A DNA stretch of 64,000 bases from the NCBI GenBank assembly GCA_013433145.1, contig CM024179.1:7041300-7105299 (forward strand), in the 5' to 3' direction. Position 1 is the first letter of the stretch, and the number at the start of each line of letters is the position of its first letter. Of the stretch, positions 10,890 through 58,400 are shown one piece after another. Under the pieces are notes generated by a model. The model had not been told where the DNA came from. It searched no databases and was given only the letters and a program-made list of their open reading frames with translations. Made by a program: the position numbers and the translations under genes. Source of the stretch: Ascaris suum (taxonomy: Eukaryota; Nematoda; Chromadorea; Rhabditida; Ascarididae).

Positions 10890-11722
10890 CTAAGAGGAAA
10901 ACGAATCTCCACATGCCGAAAGAAAAGAACAAATAACCGAGTTTGTCCTTTGTACGTCCGCATCCGGCTCTTTTCTCGGATCCCGCTTCAATCTGCGTCC
11001 TCGAATAGTTCCGACTAATATCACACGCCTGTCGCCGGTTGTACTGCCACGTCTCGGACTGACCACGAGTGCATTCACTGCGACGGTGCTTACCTCGGTG
11101 TTCAGACACATCGTCTTTGAAACACCAATTGCGTAGAAACTTGCGTAATTAAGCCATTATTAACACTTGAACTAGAGGAATCGAGCAACTTACCCACAGG
11201 ATGACGACAGACAGAATCACATCACAACACCGCAAACCAACGAGGACAAATAAGGTAAACCGAAGACCTGTCACTGAACTATAAGATCTCGGGAGCGTTA
11301 TATATCCTTCATTCGTTGTTTCGAAAGTTACTGTGCAACTCTCGGAGTTTTGTCCTCCTTTGTGCACAAAAATAAGACGCCTTCATCTTCGTACCTTGTG
11401 CTCAAAGCCGCTAGTGCCAGGACTAAATTGCCGCTTGCGCGCTGTTTCGCCATTTCCCGGATTTCATCGTAGCCCTATTCCTTTGTCATTACGTTCAGCG
11501 CAATCTTCATCTATTTTTTTTGTGCGCTTTATGGGTTTCGTCACTGTTTATTCTCTTTTGGTAATTTCGTCATTGTTTCTGTTACTTTGCAATTTGTACT
11601 TTTATTGAATTATTTCTCTTTCACTTAAGCAATTCATTTTTTCTCTCTCTCTCAAAATTCTCACAGTCAAACAATTTCGCGATAAAGAAGGTGGCACACA
11701 CAACGAGAGTGCTCCCAAGCAT
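10890..11722 (-). CDS. Possible three-exon small membrane protein gene
   Basis: Three minus-strand pieces join in phase: 11722-11665 (ATG directly after an atcag acceptor, donor gtgaga, phase 1), 11330-11194 (acceptor ttgcacag, donor gtaagt, phase 0) and 11114-10890 (acceptor tttcaaag, to a TAG stop). The product would be 139 aa with an N-terminal hydrophobic stretch (STLVVCATFFIAKLF), a second one (LRFTLFVLVGLRCCDVILSV), and a basic C-terminal part. I recognise no family. An internal donor-like gtaagc at 11096 and other open frames on the third piece make the ending uncertain. Phase agreement could be chance. Confidence 0.25.
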
Positions 11723-11790
11723 CTGATGTTCTCATGCAAATAGGAAAGTCGACCATAAACTTCGCTGAAATTACCTTCGCAGAGTCATTT

Positions 11791-11842
11791 GTACTAAGCA
11801 TTATCAAAAGGTTTTCATTACTCATTGCCGACCCATTTTGGA
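11791..11842 (+). repeat. Diverged repeat, copy 1
   Basis: About 52 bp aligning with one gap to 63826-63876; the shared block is ttcattact(c/t)attgccgacc. Both copies translate in the same frame to SLLIAD, so the source may be a coding fragment of a mobile element. Confidence 0.45.
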
Positions 11843-14800
11843 ATGATGTTTTCCTGTATGGTCTTCCGACTCAGGTCTCTGATATCAGGTGCTTCGAGAA
11901 TATGCGGAAAGGTTCGTCTGTATTTGCTCTTATTAAAGTGTTACCTTGCTTATACAAGTCTCATTACATCAATAGCTAGGAAATTACAACGTCGAATCAA
12001 TAAAATATCGCCGACTCAATTTTGAATTGATTCTTTTTCTTGCAAAATTTAAGGCGACTTTTGCAATAGTTCACTACCAAAAAAAAAACATCATTGCCGG
12101 TATTCCTTCCAACAATCGATATCGGCATCAGTTTTAATCCACCGAAAGAAATATTGCAATCGAATGTTCAGCGAAGTTCGAAATTTCTTCGTCCACGAAT
12201 TTCAAATCTTCTTCTTTGCGACGTCAGCATTAATGCGACAATTTGTTCACCTCATAAATTGAGGCTAAGTTATTGCGATCTTCATATTATTATTGCAATA
12301 ACGTGTTGCAATTCTTCTCTTGACCTGATTGCAATCAAACAAACACATGAAGAAATTGAAAACTGTTCGAATTTTTGTCATATATAAATGAGCAATTGAA
12401 GATGCTCATCGTAAATATTCCTCAATAAGAATGCCATTTGAAATTTTCTTCATCGATTAACGTTTGAAGTTCAAGTTTTAATTGAAATATATGCGAATAT
12501 TATTATATTGTTGATATTTTTGAAGTGTGTTAATGGTTTATATGAAAGGTGATGTTGATTTATATTGAGGAATTTTATTGATATTTAGTGAAATTATAGT
12601 GAAGGTGAAGAGTATACAGGTGGAAATTACCTATAATAAAATGAAAGTAATAAAAAATTACGGGGGACTATCTTGCAAGAAATTATTTTCTCAGTTTTGG
12701 GCACCATTAAATCATTACAATTGAGAATTTCAGGAAAGTAGCCTAATAGCGGAAAATTTTCGAATTATTTTCAGAGCCTTATCCACCTCAACTTCAAAAA
12801 ACTGCTGTTAAGTAAGCTGCCATTTGTGTCGTCCCACATTCAAGATACCGGTGTCCGTTTCCAGTTAATTGTGCGGTGGGCAGATGCGCTATTTGACATT
12901 TGCGCCTATGCATGAATTTCTTCATCGACGATAGTTTATAAGTACAACTATACGAGTAAGTGTAGGTTTATGCTCACTAAGAACTAAAAAAATGTACAGA
13001 TAAGATGAAAAAAGGTGCTGTTTTATAATCATAGGCATGGTTAAGCAAAAAATGTTATATGCATAAAAGAGGTACGCGAGAAGTCGTATTATTTTCATAA
13101 TTTTGCTTACTGCATCATTGTGTTCGATAGTTTTTGCTCGAAAACTCCTGAAAGATGAAATTCTCTAGAAATATTTTTCCCATGGGTAAGGGTAAATACG
13201 ATATAGGTGAGGTAAGGGTCATAGATAAGCAGAAATTACACGATCGGTCAAGTCGAAAAAAAAACGTGTATGTTCTCTTAAAATATGAACTCGATAGGCA
13301 TCATTTTCAATAGAGACGAGCGGAAAATGTTATTTATCGCTCCTATTTCCCCTGCAACCCCCCCCCCCTCATTTTCCTTCATTGGTGAGTAAATGCCTTT
13401 TGTAAGTGGGAGGACAAATGAGTAGACGGGAATCCCTTCCCAGCAGCATGGTCCATGAATGTTTACTCGACAATAGTCCATGTCGTTCTCATTTTAAAAC
13501 TTGAAAAGAACTTTTCTCTCGTCTTCATAAAACCGACCGGAAGAGAAGAAGAGGACACCGTTTATATTTAAATTTAACGGGGGCTGACGTGATGTGTCTT
13601 GGCCAAGCTCGTCCACCTCAAATTCAATGGTTTGGCTTGATGTGATTTGAATATTAAGGAACGAGTGGATCGCTTTGTTTGGTTGACAACCATCTTTGAA
13701 TGTCGCAACATTACATTGCCACGTTTGCAGGTAACTTACACTCACGTATTAATTTACCTTCAAACAATAATAGGTAATTTGCATAATATTTAACCTAACA
13801 CCGTGTTTACCCATCACAGGTAACCTATATTTGTTCAAGGCTTGAGCAATAATTTACATTAGTAGAAACGTTGTTCTCTTCAGGTTTATTTTATTCGTTT
13901 CTGTACTCTCCTCTCGAGTTGTCTCTGATCGTTATTTGTGGGTAAACACTGTTTTCTAGCGCTTTAGGAAATTACCTCACCATTTAATGATGAGGCAAAT
14001 AACATCGCGCTGATGTGTTTCGCTAACGGACGTATAGACGCCCACTTCCCATCAGTCGCATCCAATTTTTTGCATTCAATGTGCCGGGCTTACTGTACCA
14101 GCCAGGTTTAGGCTTTTATCGTTATGGGCCAAGGAGGAGCCGGTTGCAGTTAGTACTGGTTGAGCCAAAGTTCACATCAAACAAATGTCGTATTATAATA
14201 GATAAAATAAAACAACTTTTTTCCGAGCAAAATAATTTTGAAGGGATTATTCTGTACAGCGTTGAGGAGGTGTCTCGCCCTACGGATCCCGGTCTTTCTT
14301 GAATTATTACGGTCTTATCTGCCCACTTCCTTCCCACCTCTCCCACTTCCCATAGCGCCTGTCTTTCCCTTCTTCGTCATAATAGTAGAATTTTGTATGA
14401 CAATGATTGAATTGCTTAATGTCGGTAGTCGGTTAAATGTAATTCTCAAATGTCGTTATTTCTAAACGAAAGAAGCGGTATCTGAAGGTATATAAGAATA
14501 ATTTGAGCAGCAATTCCCGTAGGGAGCTTCACTAAAGAAAAAATGCGGTATGCTTTGAAGTGTTTCGCTTTGCCTCACTCACTCAGCACAGGCTGATTCA
14601 TTTTTTCGAAGGCTGAATCTCCATAACTGATCCTTAAAATTTCATCAGTATCCTGAAATATGGCCGACGCACTCCTCAAAGATCCTTTCGACATAAATTC
14701 TATTATTCAATTCCCTCTGTCTGGAAATAACATTCCACATGCTCAAGTTCATCAAGTCCTACCATTGTCATATTCAGTCTTCTACCTTTCTTTAGTGAGC

Positions 14801-16530
14801 ATAAATGTTACATAGCCCAAGGAATAGGGATTGGGTATTTATGTTATCTAAAGGTCGAGGAACGGTGGGGAATCACAAATACCAAAGGTTTGATAGAAGT
14901 GAATTTGGTTGTTTGATCAGGCTTGTTTGTGTATTTCATCGATTATATGGGAAAAGGCTACAAGGAGAAAAAAGTGGTCCCAAAGAATGTGGGGAACGAT
15001 GTGGTGGAAGCGAAGCATTTACCGTCTTAACGGTCTAAGGATGGGGTAAATTTTACACTACGGCGGTCATTTTATTGAATGGGAGGGAAGATCGGGTTGA
15101 GCGGTCGTCCATAGTGCCATAGTCTCGAATCGGAGCCTTCCACCTCATTGATAGATTGGATGACACGGACGAAGTGCGCTTCCTTCTAGCCCAGCTCATA
15201 CCATAGTATATGGAATAAGCAAAGCGAGAGTTGAGAATTAGTCTTCTTGGCCTTTTCAAACCTTTTTGAACTCTATTTTCAGTAGTTATTTATTTCAAAC
15301 GATCAGGGTCCTATAGAGTGAGTATTTGTGAGTTGAGTCAGCTGTCGCGAAGAACAGCGAATGAGTGCATCACTGCTGTTTGCAGCATCAGCTGCTCTGC
15401 TTATGAAGCTAGTGACGATCGACTGTTGCGAAAGACCTGAAGAATTTTTCATTTTGCACCTCCCCCACCCATCCCGCATCTTCCTCCTAACCCGCTAGGT
15501 AGAGGGTTTTCAGTTCTCAGCGGGTTTTCTCTCTAATATTTGAGAATTATTGCTGGTGCTTTTTTTTGCATTTTTAGTTGCCACATTTTGTATAGCCCCT
15601 TAAAATTCCAAATTTCTTATTGCTTCCACTTCTCGAAAAGTTATATCACTCATTGATTTTCGATACTGCGGTGTGTCTTATCTCTATCGTTTTTCGAATA
15701 GAATACCTTTAATACACACAAATCTTTACTAGTATATTACTTAAAAGTAAAATGTGGTAAGGAGTTTGCGCTGTAATTTTCGTTGATTACTTTTTAGCTT
15801 CAAGAGTAATATAATTTAGAATTAAGATATATCTGAGGTAGTTTTTGTAATAGCCGATATTTCTTCTCTTCTTAAGGTTTTTTGGCCGGAACGATTCGGT
15901 CGCAACTTACAATTTTCTTTTTTCGGCTATTTTATTTCCCAGAGATTCCCGTTTCATTAGCTCATAATTTTTTCATTACTTTTTTTTAAAAGTATAACTG
16001 ACAGCTTTTTTTCGCCATTTGATAAGTAGCAACTGTTTGAATGGCAGCAGTCAATGGTAGCATTTCGAATTTCGCGATTTCTCACCGGAAATTTATGCCA
16101 CTGTAAGCTTGAAATATCATTAAATATTTGTGGCTTACAATATAGGCATTAATTTAAGGCTTTGAAGGTTTGTAAAGTGGAGTTTTTTTTTGCAGCTTGG
16201 CGCTTTGATATTTATAAGATTCGCTTTCCTTTCATTGAATTGTTGAATTATTTGAATTACCTAACTTATTGTAAAATTACGCTAATGAAATTTAAAAATT
16301 GCGATCTTTTCTCGACGAATCATCGAAAAAAAAACTTTCTAATTTCATATTTTTGAATTTTAAATCAATGAAAAATATAAAAGAATCAATTTTTCTTTCT
16401 CTCTCTTTTTTTTTGCAATGAATCGCTAAGAATTCTTTAAAAAATTGTTATATAAGTGATAGTGTTATGAATGCTCTTCGATAATGAAAAAGACGCAGAA
16501 GATGATGAAATTATTTTCACTCGATTGAGA
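11843..16530. other. Intergenic DNA, no gene recognised
   Basis: Very AT-rich, with a C11 run at 13358-13368 next to an open minus frame without domain. Frames at 12094-12387, 13494-13745, 14081-14465 and 14805-15038 lack splice or family support. The promoter of the ECM29 gene presumably lies in the last part, but I cannot point to a motif. Confidence 0.45.
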
Positions 16531-16531
16531 A

Positions 16532-16539
16532 TATTTCAG
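16532..16539 (+). other. Probable spliced-leader acceptor of ECM29
   Basis: tatttcag ends 23 nt before the ECM29 start codon at 16563, with no upstream exon required. This fits trans-splicing of a spliced leader to the mRNA. Confidence 0.5.
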
Positions 16540-16562
16540 GTGCTCATTTCCGGAAATTCACA

Positions 16563-50000
<33,438 letters not shown>

Positions 50001-50665
50001 TGATAAGCTCAAACAGTAAGCTATCCTAGTTTTTAGTAAAAGTTTTTGTCAAGGCGGGTAAATTATGTGTAGTTGAATATGATGTGGTCTTTAGTTGGTC
50101 GTGAAACTCTTTGAGATTCTTATACTTTGTCTGCAATCTATATTCTTATTATATGTGGATTATAGCGAATCGATTTGCTTCTGTAATATAAACAAATTTT
50201 GTAACTTATAAGGGAGGAGTGGTCGAGAGGAGGAGTGCAAAGAGATCGTTGTTAATAGATCTGGATCGGACTGATTGTCTTGAATACGGATATATCATCT
50301 TATCTAGTTGTCAATGGTTACTGTTATTTTTGAAACAAATGCTACTCAAGTTGTTCGAGTAGTTCTGCTGCATTCCTCAAGCATTTTTTGCCACCGAACG
50401 ATAGTAAATTATTTTCATTCCACTAACTGGGCATTAGTACTCCTCTCCTGTTTTCTTTTTTCAAAATTTCTTCCGTTTTCGAGCATGTCTCCATTCTGCT
50501 TCCACTACGAATACGTTGAGGGAAATTCATCCTTTTCCTTATCTCGAGTGATTCTTCTGCGGATTTACCGATAAAGATAGGGCTGTAGGTAAAGGAGTGA
50601 GCGCAATAAGAAGCAGCATATGTACGATGCATAAGCGGAATTAAACCGAAAATAATAGAGAAAAG

Positions 50666-53110
50666 ATGAAAAGTGTTTTATTCTGCGCAGAAGTTTTCCT
50701 GATTTCTTTGTACTGCATGATTAGTTCAAGAGTGAGTATATGGCAAGTGCTCGTTCGTAATTCGATTTCATTGCCGAACTCAGTTTAGACAGAAGGCAAT
50801 AACAGCTTGGCATCAATCGCCGTTTTTTTAATCTCTTTTATAGGAAGGCAACTACGCTTGTGAGGATAAACAAAGAAAGACTTCATTGGGCAGTTAAAAC
50901 CGTTGCCAAATCCGAAAATTCAGCAGAAGGAGAGGACATCCCACAACTTTTGAGGGTTATTTTCTTGGAGGTGAGGAGGAGCAGGAACGGCAGTGGATGG
51001 TTTCGTACTGTTTGCTAAGTTCAGGTTAGGTTTTGTTTTGTTTTTTCACCGCCACTAGTGACAGCCATTTGCTAGGACGTGCTGTTGATCCGGATTTCCA
51101 TTTATGTGTGGATTACCTTTATTTTTTAATTCTTTGCAAACTTTTTGGGTCGTAAGAGAGTGCTTTAATTTGGTTTCTTCCGGGATCCATCGAGATTTGG
51201 CGCTGGTTTTTTTGAATCACTTATGGATCGGGTCATGCTTAAGGCGCATGAGGCTGTTTCTTAGAGTAATATCAGTGGTCTTGGAGCAACCCGTAAACAC
51301 CGCCTGATATGGGCGCACACTGACTCGCGTATTCTGTTATGCTGTTACCTTCTTTTATTTCAATGTATATTTTATAGTATTTTAAAATGTATTATAGCAC
51401 ACAGCTTATACAGTGATTCGACGGAGTTCAGGAATCTCTTGGATACTCTTCGCCACATATCCTGGTTAATCCATTCATGCATCTGTAGTTTCGTTTGATT
51501 TTTCTGTGATGTTATTTCGAAAGTGGAAATCTCCATATTTTACAAGTTATTATGTTCATCTTGATCCCATGCTCAGTGGATGGATGAATAACTGGTGTAC
51601 ATTTGAGCTGGCGCGAAATGAGTCGATTAGATCTCATTGCGAACAAAAGAATCGTTCTTTTTTTAGTTACGGACGGATGCACAGAGACATCTTTCCTTTA
51701 GAATCTGTTGTAATGCTTCTTGGAATAGAAGAAGCACTTAGATTCAGGGGGTCTTTAAGCGGTTTCACAAAAAATTATGGAACATTATCTCTAAGGGGGT
51801 TAAGCGCAGGTTTTTTCGGAGAGGAATTTAAATCAAGGTGATTCTTCTATTTTGAAATTGCTGTTGGTAAAATAAATAGGTGACCTTCTAGACGTGTGGA
51901 AGCCATACAATCATTTTTTCATATTCTATTTGAAGGAAGAGAGAGGGGCTGGCGGTTGTTTAGAACACGTTTTGTTGGCCTGAGATTGTCTTTTCTTGGA
52001 GGTTTGCTGTGGTGTCTCTGTCTTGTAGAATACGGTATGGAATTATGTGCAATGGTGTATTGTTTAAGTTATCGCTTTGCTATTTTTGTGTAACGATCGA
52101 AAGTAAAACATTTGCAGCAATATGTGTGCCGCTAAAACATGTCCTTCTACCGCTCCGCACAGTGTTTACTTCAGCTGGATGCGATTCTATATTTAGCTGC
52201 AATTTTAGCCTCAGGCTATATCAGTGAGTGCTCCTTATAGAACTGCAAGAAATGATTGTATTTCGCAATGACCGTTCAGATGGGGTTTGAAGCGAGGCAA
52301 ATTGGTACGTATTAAAAGTTTGGCGTCTATGGAACGCACGATTAAAAGTCCCGACGCACGATCAATATGCTGCATCGGTACATATCTGAATTTGTGATTT
52401 TGAAAGCTGTGAATGTGGTCGCTGGTCTTGGCCATGACCTGTGCTGTGGTTTATAAATAGCGTAGCCCAGTGCGGTTTTATTTTCGTCATAGAACCTTCA
52501 TTTATTGCTATATGTTCTTACACGTTCTTACGTCATAGAATATTCTTACACATTATACCGCAAGTTACCTCCGACAGCTTTGGCCTCTACCTTCCGAAAA
52601 TACCGTTTGCCTCAGACGGCTAATGGTGCGTATTAGGTCAGCGGATATATTTACGGAAGTTTGTTCAATCTGTGTAGATCAGCCCCATATCGGCCCTTTC
52701 GGAGGTGTTCGCTGAATCGGTGCTTGCTGGAAATTGGGGCAATTGAGTGTTTCCAACGGAAACATCTGGGATCGATAAGTTGGGAAAATTTTCCAAGGAC
52801 GACGATATGTACGATGTGATAGTAGCGGAAACCATGAGTTCGTTGTAGTAAAACAAAGGAGGGGAGAAAGATATTAACTATTTTACAAGGAACGAAGGAA
52901 ACGACCGTGCAAGGTTTCCTCATATTCTTCCATCAAGTATTTCACGCGCAATAGAAAACAGTTTAAGAGCAATTAAATTCTAATGCAGGAAATAAATTAA
53001 ACGTTCGCAGTGACTGGATTCTCTATGGAGGACCAAATTTAGCCGATCCTTCAGCTTTAGAGGCCACAGCTCGAGCAGGGCAATTGAAAAGGAACAAGCG
53101 CACAAGGTAG
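50666..53110 (+). CDS. Possible small secreted protein gene (exon pieces)
   Basis: 50666-50731 begins with ATG 8 nt after an ataatag acceptor and encodes a textbook signal peptide (MKSVLFCAEVFLISLYCMIS) ending at a strong donor gtgagt. 53011-53110 looks like a terminal exon with DWILYGGPNLADPSALEA and a basic end (KRNKRTR) before TAG. Between them, 50844-50892 and 51398-51464 (containing EFRNLLDTLRHIS) can be joined so that all phases agree, giving about 93 aa. Another open exon-like block, 50853-50970 with donor gtgagg, competes with the second piece. I do not recognise the product; a neuropeptide or other secreted peptide precursor is one guess. Confidence 0.3.
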
Positions 53111-55304
53111 CTAATGGTCGTGTCCCTGCCCCATACCGAACACACTATAGAAACATAGCGTGAAAACTCAAAAATATATGACTGAAAAGCGATTCACCTC
53201 CGTAAGCCGACAAGGTGACGTAATTAGTAAACCGTCAGGTAATTAGCGCGTGCCAGCAAGAAACTTTAACACATACAGAGAAAAATCATGACAAAATAGA
53301 TGCGATCGAGTGAACACGCCGAATAAACAACGCTAACGAGAAACACGTTATTATACTGGTTGATTTAGTTTAATCTCTAAATTTCGCAATGACCGGAAAA
53401 AAATTTAGACTTTCCACTTCAGTCAAATAGATGAGACTTTATTTTCTTTTGCAATGTTATAAACCCACTTCCGCCTCTCCCCACATTCGAGACTGCCACT
53501 TTAGTATAACAATTACATATATCATAGTCGCATAACATACACTTATAATTTAACGAAGCTCTGATTGGAAAACGAAGTGCACGCACAGATAGAAGAATAA
53601 AACAAAAACATGGAAAAGTGCAAAGGGATGACGATAGTATCGTAGTGGGAAATATTGCTGATCACAAAGAGCATATTGCTGTCGTATATGCACCAGTGAT
53701 ATCTTTAATATCGCCCTTAGTGTAGCAGCCATTCCCAACATCCCATTTCCTCTCCCTAGCTTCAGGGATATTTTGAAACAGTTGACCTAGGTTGATACAT
53801 ATATCGCTTAAGAGGATCAATTAAGGTTTCGGACCGAGTACCATTCAATATTCATATAGTGGAAGTTGACGGGGAATCTGCTTAGGTTTAAATGAAGGAG
53901 CGGTTCTTTTTTCTCGCAACTTTATGGAATGAATCTATAAAAGGTGAGATGAAGATAGTGTTGAAGCAACCATCGCTCTGCAATAGCAAACAAAACCTTT
54001 TGAGTTGTATATTCTTACATCAACAAATATTTTAATGCCATATAATTTGGTGCATTTTACTAAAATATGCGAGAATCTCGGTGAGGGTCAACTTTTGTAC
54101 AATCATAATGATTCGGGATGGGTTTGAAGGTTGGGTGGTGGTATAATTCAGGAGAGATGCAGTTTTTGGTTGATAACTAAACTGTGCTTATCACTTAGGC
54201 TGGCTAATTAAATGATGCTTATCTCTCAACTCAATTAGTCGATTCTTCGCATCCTTTTTGGTAGATAACATCCGGCAATTCCGCTAAATCACAAGATTCA
54301 TAGTTTTCTCTTCTTTTTTATATTCTAAAGTTTTTGTAGTTTGAAATAAATCCTCAACTATCGTACAATGAAATTTGAAATTTCTATAGTCGAATATACC
54401 TTTCGATTCCCATCCATTTCACATTTTTCTATTCCGGAGGTTCTTCGGATACCTTTACGGTTTATCGTCGCTCTTTTGGAAAATATCGCATTAAGAATTT
54501 TGTTGACTTAAATTCAAAAATTCGCACAGATTGTTGCATATATTTTTTAAATCTATTATCTTTATGCTTCTCGCCTCTCACAAATTTGGAAAATATCGCA
54601 TTATTTTGCATCCCAACTTCGAGAGAGAAAATAAATGAGTGAAGAATTTTTTCATTAAATTTGTTAAGTATTAAAAAACGACTTTCTAGTAGTTCTTTTG
54701 CTAATCACCTCGAAAATTTAGGGCTGCAAATAAGCGAAAAAAAATTGCTTTTGCGATAGTGAAAATGACTGTTGTGCCGAAACTTCGATTTCTTTTGTCA
54801 TTTACTACAGTCACGGCAGATAAGGACGGACGTATCGATTTCAGGTAATTCTTGCACCTTTCCGACCTTTCCAACTCCCTTCCAAAATTTGCATAAATCG
54901 CTTGAGGCTGATTGCGTAGCAAAATGCGAGATCTACAAAATAGTGCAAATGAAAGAAAACAAGCAAATGAGTGAATATCAAAATGGGCTTCTGCATAGAT
55001 CAGCAAAGAACATGACCTGACCCATAACAAATATTACCCCTCCGAACGATACAAAACTAACGCTGAAAAAAAGACTGAAGCAGAAGGTGAGCAACTCAGT
55101 CGTCTTGAGGACGCGTGGTGAGGACAGGGTGCGCCCTCCTCTGTTGATATGCTTTGCACTTGAATGGTTTGTAAATACTTTGATTGCAAATAACAATGTT
55201 TTGGTGTGTTTATGTTGCATCTTTATGATTATACCATGTGTTTGCTATCAGTAAACATTGCGCACCTTTGCTATCAGTAAACATCAACGAGCTGTTATTG
55301 TAAT

Positions 55305-55462
<158 letters not shown>

Positions 55463-58400
55463 ATGTGAAACTAACACATTAGCTTACGATGACTGAGTGA
55501 GGTAGCTGAGTCGTTGAATGAAAAAATACTTACTGGCACTGCAATATGAGCGTGTCGGCAGTGAATGCCAATAGCCATCAACACTGTGGAGGAATATCGC
55601 TGTCCAACAGTTCAGTGCTGTCGTTGCGTGAATGCACATCAATAACCAATAAATCACTAGAAAGCGCATGCCCAAACTGCGTCATATGTGTATTACAGCT
55701 CGAATTCTGCAAGTGGGGGCTTTAATGTGTTACACCATTTCCGCCATTAGCTGCATTTGCTACACCATCAAGTTTGGACGTTTGCGCCAGTGAACATAAA
55801 TCGTGCACCTTTATGCAGCTGAGCGTTTGTACTGTGAACAATCTAGTAGCACACCCACGCATTTGTGACATGTTAACCTGTTTTGCGTTTTAGCAAATCT
55901 GTCAGTACACATACGAATGGCATGTTAGGGTTCGTTACAAAAACCGGCGTAAATGTCATGTGGCGCATTTGTCTGGACGCTTTTGCCATTGTGCAAGTAT
56001 TAATGTTGAATTTTTGCACTGGGAAGTACTTGAACGGAATAGAGTGAATAATTCAGCAAGCATAACATTTGAGTAGGAAAGTGAGCAACTCACTAGAAAT
56101 CATAAAAATTGGAACTCGGAAATTAACTTCATTTTTGCATCAGTACTGATAAGATGCTCGTAAGAAGTTCATTCTCCCCTCGTATAGAAATTTTTGTGAA
56201 ATGAAACTCTCCTCGTGCTGTAGCGAAAAGAAAGACTGTCTTAGAATATGTTGACTACTTATATCGACAGCAATTATATTACCTCTAACGGCAACAACGA
56301 TTAGCATTTGTTAATTCAAATTTTTCGAGATATTTTTTTCAATAGTATACTTTAAAACATCTTAGAGTTAGGTGCTTAAAATTTGAAAAATTGAATGATA
56401 TTCGAGAAAGAGAATTAAAAAATTATGGAAAAAATATGATTTCTTTTACATTAGAAAAAACCTCATTTATAAAATGCAATTTTTTTTTGAGTATCGCTTC
56501 GGAATAACGTCCTACAATAATAAATTACAGAGAATTGGAAGTTCTTTCAAAATCGAATATTCTGTATTGAAAGTAAAACGAAATCGTTTGCACGTTTTCT
56601 TTCTTTCTTTCTATTTTTTTTCTTTGTTTGCAACAGCGGGCAAAATCGAAGCGTTTCTCATTAATCGTTTAACTGAAACAATAAGAAAAGATTACTACTT
56701 TTCATTATTTGAACGATCACTATTTTTATTTTCTCTCCCATTTAGTTAAGTTTTCAATTTCATTCCGTTATTTCATTCCAAAATATTTCCCTTTTTCTTT
56801 TGAAACTCAATGGACATGCATAATTTGGCTTAATTCACTTCTACAAGAGAATATTAGAGAGTTTAGTTATTTTTTTCAGAAGAGGGCAATAATGGTACTT
56901 CTGTGCAAGTTGCGATGAACCTTATGATTTATTCACTGGCAGAAGATATTTTGATCATTAGCGGAAGGAGAATACGGAATGAATTATAGATAGGTTAACT
57001 GCATAAGATGTGTTAAACATACGACGCTACAATTTTTGCTAAAACGAAAAAGATAAATTCCAAATGTGCAAAGAAAAATTTAAGTTTTTATTGCATTTAT
57101 AAGAATATGATCGTAAAAGTTATTATTGCATTAATAAATACAAACGAATCATATTCTCTTGCTTTTTGCTCATATATGTTTCGTTCTTCTAGTATGGGAT
57201 GTGTAATTTTCGCAAAAGAGAAAATCTCTCATGTTCCTTTCTACAAAAGAAGGATTTTTTATTGGATTTGAAAACATCTTTTTTTTTCAATACTGAATTA
57301 ATTGAACTCATTATTTGGTGCTGCGATTATATTGCATTTTTTTTCCATTGATAATATTTCGCTCATAATTGCTTACATTTCAAATATTTTTACTCTGGTG
57401 TATCATTTTTCTTTCGTTAATGCAATTATAATACGAAACTGGAATTAATATAAGTAAATGAATGTAATAATCATATATAAAATAATAGAAATTTAAAATT
57501 ACAGACTGACATTTATTGCAATTACCGCCGATTGCACGCTTTGAATCTATGATGCCTGAAAAAGTGAAGCGCCGCAGTACAGTGAAAGGCCGGTAATGTA
57601 TACGAAATGTTTGTTCGGAGAAACGTCGCTGTACTCTACCACTTCAAGCCGTACAGACCATGACGCATCAGTTTAGCTATTAGCGGTGACTGTGCTAAGT
57701 CGTTAAGCCCAGCTGTGTCGCAAAGGTTAGTATATTGTTGTGAAAGCTTTAATCGCTAGTTTATTCAGTTATCCATTCCTATTCCATGCATAATTTCGAT
57801 TAATTTCTATATTTGTATTAATTCACTCCAAATGAATTTTACAATTTCTTTTGAGAAAGCACATGCAGGAGAAATTCATCTGCAAATGATGAAAACTTAT
57901 TTTATTGTTTTTTACCTCAAAAGAGATTGCTTACTGAAAGTTGCTCATAGTTGCTCTATGTGATATTTTTCTTCAAGTTCGTCTATCAATCGATCTAATA
58001 GCTACCTGTCATCTTGCATGAACCACCACTTAGAATTTTACTGGAAATGCAGTAATATCAATGAAATTTTAAATATATGCATTCAAGATAGCGCATTTGA
58101 AGTGATTTCTTTAAGGTGTAATTAACCTGTTCATGAGTCATTACAAACGTGATATTAAATCGAAACCTTAATGAGCGCTGTCTAAAAGCCGAATATGATA
58201 TTGTCGAATATTTTTTAAACCAAGAAAAAAAAACAGCACAACATATTTTTATGTGACAAATATTACGGTTAATTCCATGACTGATCCCAATAGAAGACAT
58301 GACTTTGTTGTACAATAATCGAGTAGTGCCATATATGGATTAATGGCAATTTACTAACCCCAAACACGACGTTATATCAACAGTGAGGAAATGCTGAAAG

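Noticed and set aside
51506..51841. 111-codon plus frame between the candidate secreted-protein pieces
   Set aside because: No resemblance to a known family, no acceptor or donor at its borders, and no phase fit to the neighbouring exon-like blocks.
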